Below, piece by piece: positions 62,390 through 64,000 of a stretch of 64,000 nt of DNA (its first letter is position 1; the number at the start of each line of letters is the position of its first letter). The notes beneath the pieces were generated by a model, which worked only from the letters and a program-made list of their open reading frames with translations, did no database searches and was not told the origin of the DNA. Source of the stretch: Alistipes sp. (lineage in GTDB: Bacteria; Bacteroidota; Bacteroidia; Bacteroidales; Rikenellaceae); NCBI GenBank assembly GCA_017631275.1, contig JAGBTQ010000025.1, forward strand, positions 20,351 to 84,350. Direction: 5' to 3'. The position numbers and the translations under genes were made by a program.

Positions 62390-63403
62390 CTATCTAAATC
62401 TCGCTGAGCACTCCACTCTATACCCTTCGCCGTCGGCGTAGATGAAGTAGTAGCTCCAGCCATAATCCTTCTCGCACTGCTTGGCAAGCTCTAATGCACC
62501 ACCCTCCGAGCCCATTGCCATGAACATGGTAGCTGCTGCATCTGCCTCAGCACATGTTGGTGCTACGACTGTTGCCGAGAGTAGGTTGCTAAGCACACTA
62601 TATCCCGTCTTGGGGTTAATTGTGTGGCACACCTTCAAGCCATCTTCCGAAGTGTAGTAGCGTCGGTAGTTGCCCGATGTTGCCACAGCGCAGTTCGACA
62701 CTGGGATAATCTTCTCCAACGAGTTCTGCTCGAAGTTGCCCTCGTAGGGTGTCTCAATGCCAATGTGCCACTCACTGCCCTCGGGGTTCATGCCCTTGCA
62801 GCGTATCTCGCCACCGATGTTCACCATGTAGCTCTCAACGCCACGCTTAGAGAGTACCTCAGCTACCAAATCAACAACATAGCCCTTGGCTATTGAGTTA
62901 AGGTCGACTTGTACGCGACTGTCGCTCTTTGTTATGCGGTGGTCGTTGATTGCTATCTTGTCGAAGCCCACGAACTCGAGTAGTGAGTCGATGTTTGGTT
63001 TGTTGCACTTCTCGTCTTTGGCAGCAAAACCCCATGCCGAGGTGAGTGGCTTAACCGTCACGTCGTAGTAGCCGTTGCTTAGCTCGTAGTAGCGCTTGGC
63101 TAGTGCGAGGTTTGCCATAATGTGGCTATCGAGGCTGTCACATTCGTTGCGATTGATTTTCGATAGTTGTGACCCATGTTCGAATATCGACATTGACTCT
63201 TTTGCCTCAGTGTCGATGTTGCGAACCAGGTCATATAGCTCTGTTTTAGTAATGGTGGGGGAGCACTTTACTTGAACAAATGTGCCGAGGGCAGTACTCT
63301 CAACAACGGTATATTGCTTTTTACAGCCCTGGCAGCCAACGAGTAGGGTGGCTACGACGCAGATTGCTGCAAAAAGAATATATGCTTTTGTTGTCTTTGC
63401 CAT
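62390..63403 (-). CDS. apbE: FAD:protein FMN transferase (ApbE), lipoprotein
   Basis: 337 residues. Lipoprotein signal KAYILFAAICVVATLLVGCQ with acylated Cys. VESTALGTFVQVKCSP, DVTVKPLTSAWGFA, VDLNSIAKGYVVDLVAE, GGEIRCKG and a late HTINPKTGYSVLS with AEADAAATMFMAMGSEGG cover the flavin- and metal-binding sites. It attaches FMN covalently to threonine of periplasmic proteins such as NqrB/C and RnfG. None of those targets is in the window. A TACCTTTG box (63434-63427) lies just upstream. Confidence 0.92.
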   Translation of the reverse strand: MAKTTKAYILFAAICVVATLLVGCQGCKKQYTVVESTALGTFVQVKCSPTITKTELYDLVRNIDTEAKESMSIFEHGSQLSKINRNECDSLDSHIMANLALAKRYYELSNGYYDVTVKPLTSAWGFAAKDEKCNKPNIDSLLEFVGFDKIAINDHRITKSDSRVQVDLNSIAKGYVVDLVAEVLSKRGVESYMVNIGGEIRCKGMNPEGSEWHIGIETPYEGNFEQNSLEKIIPVSNCAVATSGNYRRYYTSEDGLKVCHTINPKTGYSVLSNLLSATVVAPTCAEADAAATMFMAMGSEGGALELAKQCEKDYGWSYYFIYADGEGYRVECSARFR

Positions 63404-63434
63404 TTGTTCTAGTAGTGTTTGAGCAACAAAGGTA

Positions 63435-63723
63435 GTGAAAATTTATAATTTTCTACTATATTTTCCTAAAAAATGCCATTTTTATCAAACTATTGTTCCA
63501 AATGTCATTGCGGTAGGTTTAATAATATCGTCGTATGTGATAGTTAAATATTCTAAAAGTAGGGTATAAAAGTAAATGAAAAGAATATAAAACATTGTTG
63601 TTTTTGATGTGTTGATAAGGTGTTATTGGTTGAAAATTTAGGTGATATTGGTTGCGATAATCAGGTTTTGAAAAATAGTTGTAAAATTATTTGCATGAAA
63701 TTTTCTTTTTCTTTGAAAAAGCC
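63435..63723. other. AT-rich intergenic region, no gene seen
   Basis: About 290 bases between the apbE promoter and the rpsO promoter, very AT-rich, without a plausible ORF, hairpin terminator or repeat. Confidence 0.5.
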
Positions 63724-63754
63724 TTTGGTAATCAGAAAAAAATATCTATCTTTG
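63724..63754 (+). promoter_or_regulatory. Promoter of rpsO
   Basis: TTTG at 63724-63727 and TATCTTTG at 63747-63754 with a 19-base spacer. The predicted start near 63758 gives a leader of about 105 bases before the ATG at 63864, long enough for a structured control region. Confidence 0.8.
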
Positions 63755-63863
63755 CCGCACGTTCTGGCAGGATCTAAGGTAAGGATGATCTGTCGTAGAG
63801 CGCAACCAGGTGCGTAATCCTCGGGAAATGAAGTGGGATGCGTACCATAAAACCTTTAATTTT

Positions 63864-64000
63864 ATGTATTTGACACCTGAGAAGAAGCAGGAGTTGTTTG
63901 GCCAGTACGGCAAGTCTACAACCGACACAGGCTCACCCGAGAGCCAGATCGCGTTATTCACCTACCGTATCAACCACCTTACCGAGCACATGAAGAGCAA
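63864..64000 (+). CDS. rpsO: 30S ribosomal protein S15, partial
   Basis: The first 45 codons only; the gene runs off the right edge. [20 protein letters not shown] is followed by [20 protein letters not shown] and EHMKS, the conserved S15 N-terminal half with the GSPE(S/V)QIA.L..RI..LT.H signature that binds 16S rRNA. Long leader from a clear promoter. Confidence 0.95.
   Translation, partial: MYLTPEKKQELFGQYGKSTTDTGSPESQIALFTYRINHLTEHMKS

Overview
The window is chromosomal DNA from a member of the Bacteroidales, probably a gut species; some traits would fit Rikenellaceae/Alistipes-like lineages, but the genus cannot be fixed from sequence alone. Support comes from the many TAnnTTTG -7 boxes with a TTTG element about 19 bases upstream (the Bacteroidetes promoter type), an UpxY-led polysaccharide locus, BspA-like leucine-rich surface proteins, a small DUF2795 protein, DHHW/MBOAT acetylation genes, a LytS/LytTR pair, and a one-piece tmRNA with the tag GNNNYALAA.

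Layout. 1-8383 (minus strand): a surface polysaccharide locus read from a strong promoter, in the order upxY, sugar-1-P transferase, UDP-sugar dehydrogenase, flippase, acyltransferase, CTP-dependent cytidylyltransferase, LicD phosphotransferase, a beta-propeller protein, and an EpsG-type polymerase cut by the window edge. 8990-17765: housekeeping and small-molecule genes (DUF2795, threonine aldolase, RdgB, nitroreductase, PspC, HAD hydrolase, a three-gene envelope operon, a BaiN-type flavoprotein, a PduO-type adenosyltransferase). 17805-24274 (minus): an outer-membrane biogenesis operon with two SurA-like chaperones, an OstA-like protein and a GH2-like protein that looks inactive. 24715-31703: a (p)ppGpp hydrolase/synthetase homologue, a large lipoprotein, an HD hydrolase and an M16 peptidase pair. 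31727-38449: two BspA-like proteins flanking an orphan PTS IIC, then a MATE transporter. 38576-44140: an Arg-rich pseudouridine synthase and a DHHW-DHHW-MBOAT O-acetylation operon. 44301-46684: the tmRNA gene with duplicated 3' and 5' flanks, then ftsE. 47317-56807: Der, PhoH, PepD, two enzymes of lipid/sugar metabolism, YbaK, SDR, HAD, and LytS/LytTR. 56799-58390: a repeat element followed by a decayed mobile-element gene and two small tandem genes. 58458-64000: DsbD, AraC regulator, lipid kinase, ApbE and the start of rpsO.

The most unusual signals are not protein families. First, four dispersed copies (24332, 28275, 39870, 56799) of a roughly 145-bp nested inverted repeat sit just after gene ends. 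Their inner stems differ in sequence but keep pairing, which points to selection on structure. Second, two small-gene units, each with its own promoter, lie in tandem next to a decayed polyvalent-protein fragment. Third, the last bases of the tmRNA gene, from the T-loop onward, are duplicated about 280 bp downstream, which looks like an integration scar. Start codons were moved from the longest possible ORF to an internal ATG wherever the upstream start was TTG/GTG or overlapped a promoter or neighbouring gene.
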